A DNA stretch of 64,000 bases, from contig NC_081811.1 of assembly GCF_030704535.1 (NCBI RefSeq), positions 4,126,001 through 4,190,000 of the forward strand, read 5' to 3'. Source of the stretch: Vitis vinifera (taxonomy: Eukaryota; Streptophyta; Magnoliopsida; Vitales; Vitaceae). A program made the position numbers and the translations under genes. The notes beneath the pieces were generated by a model. That model worked only from the letters and a program-made list of their open reading frames with translations. It was not told the DNA's origin and did not search any database. Of this stretch, positions 60,154-64,000 are shown piece after piece (the stretch's first letter is position 1; every line of letters begins with the position of its first letter).

Positions 60154-61513
60154 AGGATTATAAAATAAGCTATTAAGCTGCTGTTAAGTTGTTAGTTTGT
60201 TATGCCGTTAGTTTGCTCTAACATGTTGTTAGTGTCGTACACATGTGAGCAAGTTTGTTAGTGGGTAGAAACAATTGTGGTATACATATTGAGGTTTGCT
60301 CTATAAAGAAAAGAACATAGGATTTAATAAGAACTTTTTTCACTGGATTATTTCTCTTTTTATTCTCTCAGTTATAATATGTATCAGAGCGCTCAACTTC
60401 ATCAATGGAGAAATCTCAACAAACCTTAAAATCTTCTTCCTCTAGTCATTTTGTCCATATTTCGTTCAATCATTCTATCTCAGTTAAGTTAAAAATCATA
60501 ATTTTTTTATTTGGAGAAACGGATTTTCTCAGCAATTCGTGGTCACAATCTTCAACATTTTGTCATTGGAGCTCGTGATTCGCCTTAAAATTTCAAAGTT
60601 CAGAAGATCGATCTCGAGGAATAGTGAATCAAGATTTTCTTGATTGGGAAAAACAAGATCAACTCTTGGTTTCTTGGCTTCTTTCATCAATGTCCGAAGA
60701 AGTTCTTTCGAGGTGTATAAATTGTGAATTTGCTTTTCAAATTTGGAAGACATTGGATGTATGTTTTGCTTCTCAAACACGTGCTAAAATCTCACAGTAT
60801 AAAACCTTGCTTCAGAACACCAAAAAAGAATCTCTAAGTATGAATGAATATTTGTTTAAAATTCGTGGTTTTGTTGATTTACTTGCTCTTATTGGTGTGA
60901 ATCTCTCTATAAAAGATCACATTGATGCTATCACAAATGGACTGCCTAGTGAATACAACACATTCTTTCTCATAATTAATTCTTGAATTGAGGATTATTT
61001 GGTAGAAGAAATTGAGTCTCTTTTATTAGCACAAGAGGCTAGGATTGAGAAACATAGTAAGGGTTTAGACTCTGAAACTGCTTTTGTTAATATTACACAA
61101 GGTCCGAGTAACTTTTGTAGAGACATTTTTTCTCATGGTAGAGGTTTTACTGATAACAATCAATTTAGCCCTAATTTTGGTAGAGGTAATTTTTTTCCCA
61201 GATGAATGGATGGTTTTCAAGGTAGAGGTGGTTTTAACAATGGTGGTCAGAGGTCCTGGAATACTTGGAATAATAATGCTACTACTAATGCTGAAAAGTT
61301 GGTATGTCAAGTCTACATGAAGTTTGGTCATTCTGCAGATAGGTGTTACTACAGATATGATCCTAGTTTTCAAGGTCATCGTACTCCTGGTTTCACTCTT
61401 AGTTTTCAAAGATCACCTCAAACACATGTTTAGGTTGGCAACAAGCCTAACATTCAAGTCCTGATGGCTACACCAGAAAACATTTGTGATACCAATTGGT
61501 ATCTGAGAAAACA
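60150..61513 (+). mobile_element. Ty1/copia remnant
   Basis: A short LTR (60150-60379, about 230 bp; starts TATTAGGATT, ends GTTATAATA, both ends showing TG/CA decay) is followed by a primer site TGTATCAGAGC (tRNA-iMet type with one base lost). Gag follows in several frames: SWLLSSMSEEVLSRCINCEF, QTRAKISQYKTLLQNTKKES (UBN2-type), and a zinc knuckle C-x2-Y-x3-GH-x4-C-like stretch (CQVYMKFGHSADRC). It breaks off at the start of protease (ATPENICDTNWY). Stops at 60984, 61203 and 61431 disable it. Confidence 0.8.
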
Positions 61514-62724
61514 AAGGTTATGCTTAGTTAAGAAAAACACCCAAAAGGGGGGGGGGGGGTGAATTGGGTTTTTAAAATCTTTTCAATCACAACAAATTTA
61601 AACAAAATATAAACAAATTAAAGAAATAGAGTTTAGAGAATTCGAACTCGGGTTTATAGTGGTTCGGCACTTCCTTGCTTACGTCCATTTTCCTCAACCT
61701 CCTAACTGAATGAGGGTTCCACTAACTTGAAGTTTCAACCAAGCTTCCAATCTTCCTACACTTGGATTCTGGCTCCAATGGGCTCTTACACAACCTCTTC
61801 AAGATTCAACCCTCTTGAAGGATTTAACACTCAGATTTTTACAAGATATAATCACTCAACCTAGCTTAAGGATGGCTCAAATACAAGACAAAACTAGGAT
61901 GACACACAAGAGTGCACTAAAGGATATGCAAGTAGTGATTTAATGCACTATGAAAGAAATGAGAGCTTTTTTATCAAGAACAAGTAGATAGGCTATTGAA
62001 TATAAGTGTTCTCTTATCAATAAATGAAGTGGAACTCTCAATTTATAGGTTTCTAAGCTCGGGAGTCAAAAACGGCAAAAGGTAACCTCGTCCGATCGAG
62101 CTAGGGGTCGACCGGTTCACTAGCCGTTGGAACATTTAATGCATGATAGATTACCGTTGCCTCAACCGAACCTCGACTGGTAAGAGAAACCCCTTGACTG
62201 GGAAGAGAAGGCTATTGGGAGAGAGAGAAGTTTTTTTGACCTCCCTCGACTGGTCCTTGACCGGACGAGCACAACCGGTCGACCGGTTACTCAACCGGTT
62301 GAGCTGGTTGGCCATAGCCTCGATCGGTTGAGCATTTTTTTGCCCCGAAAACCTATTTTTTTTTATTCCTTTCTTTTCTAACACTTAGGTAAGGTCTTTA
62401 GGTAAATTATTAAGCCAATTATAAAACATTTTGCCTAAAGTACATTAGTTAGAAATTCGGGTTTTAATGAAATCGAAGTTTTAAAGAATAAACCGAGTTT
62501 TCTAAAATGCATAAAACGTATGAAAATCCTAAGTGCACTCATACATTCATCTTACATTAGTTTCCTATGATCACAAGTCTTCCAAGCGTCTCGATCTTGT
62601 ATCCATTTGGTCATTTGATGAATTTTTGAGTTTATACCTGAGATTATTAAACATTTAAACCAATTAGTCACTTAACCATGATTTGTTATCATCAAAACCC
62701 GATTAGGAGAACCCTTGGGCTAAC
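61514..62724 (+). mobile_element. probable solo LTR, about 1.2 kb
   Basis: Begins near TTATGCTTAGTTAAG and ends ACCCTTGGGCTAAC, ends typical of a plant LTR family (TGTTA...TAACA) after small decay. Just inside is a run of 13 G followed by TGAATTGGGTTTTT. The middle holds repeated GACCGGTTGAG-like phrases (62100-62330). It cuts off the Copia remnant on the left and was itself hit by the TRIM on the right. Target duplications could not be confirmed. Confidence 0.5.
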
Positions 62725-63911
62725 TGTAGTGCCAACGAAAGCTTTGATGCCAACAATGTTAGTTCAAGAACACAAAGATAAAACAATCACACATACGGTA
62801 CACGAGGTTTTAACGTGGTTCGGCCAACCATGCCTACGTCCACGGATGAGAGAGAATAATTCCACTATACAATAGAGAATATTACAGAGGATAAAACCAG
62901 ATACAACTATTGGGTTCCCGAAACATCCCATGTTTCCCCACTCCTTGTATCCATACCTTACTACGAGCCCTCTCGCTCCACCAGGTACCTCCCGTTCTTC
63001 CTCACATCTCTATCCACCTCGTATAGTCTCTATAGGCCCATCTCCATCTCATAACTTTTCCCCCTCATGACCTAGAATATTTATAGAGATATTTCCAACA
63101 ACCTTCCTTATTCTATAAGGAAGTCTAATATTACAATAATATATCAACCTAGAAATATTCTATATAATATTCTTTACAAAAAAAGGAATCTATACTAATT
63201 AGGAATTTGGGACACTTCCTAACAATCTCCACCTTGGACCAAATTACATGAAGTTAATCTTCAAGCTCTCCATGACACAAACCTTTTTGTAGCATATCAC
63301 CACGAAAGAGCAATCGACTCCATCTTCAGTGAAAATTCCTTTTGTTTTCATCTTGTGTGTTTTGTGATCTTTTACTCTTTCAGAAATCTTCAACCCAAGC
63401 TCTGATACCAATTGTTGTGCCAGCGAAAGCTTAGATGCCAACGATGTTAGTTCAAGAACACAAAGATAAAACAATCACACATACGGTACACGAGGTTTTA
63501 ACGTGGTTCGGCCAACCATGCCTACGTCCACGGATGAGAGAGAATAATTCCACTATACAATAGAGAATATTACAGAGGATAGAACCAGATACAACTATTG
63601 GGTTCCTGAAACATCCCATGTTTCCCCACTCCTTGTATCCATACCTTACTACGAGCCCTCTCGCTCCACCAGGTACCTCCCGTTCTTCCTCACATCTCTA
63701 TCCACCTCGTATAGTCTCTATAGGCCCATCTCCATCTCATAACTTTTTCCCCTCATAACCTAGAATATTTATAGAGATATTTCCAACAACCTTCCTTATT
63801 CTATAAGGAAGTCTAATATTACAATAATATATCAACCTAGAAATATTCTATATAATATTCTTTACAAAAAAAGAATCTATACTAATTAGGAATTTGGGAC
63901 ACTTCCTAACA
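62725..63911 (-). mobile_element. TRIM-like miniature LTR retrotransposon
   Basis: Two LTRs of about 500 bp (62725-63224 and 63413-63911), more than 95% alike by eye, enclose only 188 bp. Read on the minus strand: LTR, then primer site TTGGTATCAGAGCTTGGG (63394-63411), a short non-coding stretch, a purine-rich tract CCAAGGTGGAGAT (63225-63237), and the second LTR starting TGTTAGGAAG. No coding capacity. It depends on another element's enzymes. Confidence 0.85.
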
Positions 63912-64000
63912 ATGTCCACCTTGGACCAAATTACATGAAGTTAATCTTCAATCTCTCCATGACACAAACCTTTTTGTATCATATCACCATGAAAGAGCAA
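63912..64000 (-). mobile_element. start of another TRIM interior, runs off the window
   Basis: Directly after the second LTR the sequence repeats the internal region (AATGTCCACCTTGGACCAAA, then GAAGTTAATCTTCAA), nearly matching 63225-63310. The array is thus LTR-interior-LTR-interior, and a third LTR is expected just beyond the window. Confidence 0.85.

Overview
The window looks like nuclear DNA of a woody eudicot. It is AT-rich, its genes are split by GT/AG introns, and most of it is nested plant transposable elements. Gene content, order and repeat style fit grapevine (Vitis) best, but the species is inferred from memory of such sequences and was not searched.

Four host genes have exon structures that could be read completely. 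(1) 6106-12612 (+): an ER-lumenal J-protein of the ERdj3/DNAJB11 type, ERDJ3B-like, 10 exons, 345 aa. (2) 13481-15668 (-): TFIID subunit TAF13, 5 coding exons, 128 aa, tail-to-tail with the first. (3) 44650-47806 (+): a class-3 lipase of the plastid lipase (PLIP2/PLIP3) type, 5 exons, 717 aa. (4) 54554-55879 (-): a small membrane protein of the TMEM205/DUF4149 family, 3 exons, 213 aa. From memory, Arabidopsis keeps relatives of these genes side by side in two paralogous blocks (At3g62580-62600 and At1g02660-02680). The window therefore appears to hold the undivided ancestral cluster, stretched by about 28 kb of transposon insertions between TAF13 and the lipase.

Layout. 1-5.8 kb: AT-rich DNA with a LINE scrap, a tRNA-derived SINE, a possible organellar insertion, a tandem duplication broken by a MULE-type MITE, and an (AT)n tract. 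5.8-16.8 kb: ERDJ3B and TAF13, with a consensus ERSE in the ERDJ3B promoter. 17.8-28.1 kb: a TAG-rich array that received a decayed Ty3/gypsy chromovirus (TSD GTAGT) and a 2.46-kb solo LTR. 28.2-31.4 kb: AT-rich DNA with a minisatellite and an exact 172-bp duplication. 31.5-43.7 kb: a Mutator-like foldback element (10-bp TSD) built of palindromes, into which a 9.4-kb pol-less retrotransposon inserted (TSD GATAT). 43.7-47.8 kb: the lipase. 48-54 kb: spacer, a 200-bp tandem array and a LINE remnant. 54.5-55.9 kb: the TMEM205-like gene. 57.1-64 kb: a truncated gypsy element, a broken duplicate of the TMEM205-like gene, a Copia remnant, a likely solo LTR, and a tandem TRIM that runs off the window.

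The most unusual system is the LTR family with 18-bp terminal inverted repeats (TGTGGACCCCGCATTTCG). Two members carry different host-gene fragments at the same place inside the LTR: an HR-like lesion-inducing protein at 26160-26500 and a DEAD-box RNA helicase at 34815-35215. The larger member also ends in U5 sequence on both sides, so it is flanked by inverted rather than direct repeats yet has a clean target duplication. This suggests recurrent host-transcript capture and a strand-switch during reverse transcription.
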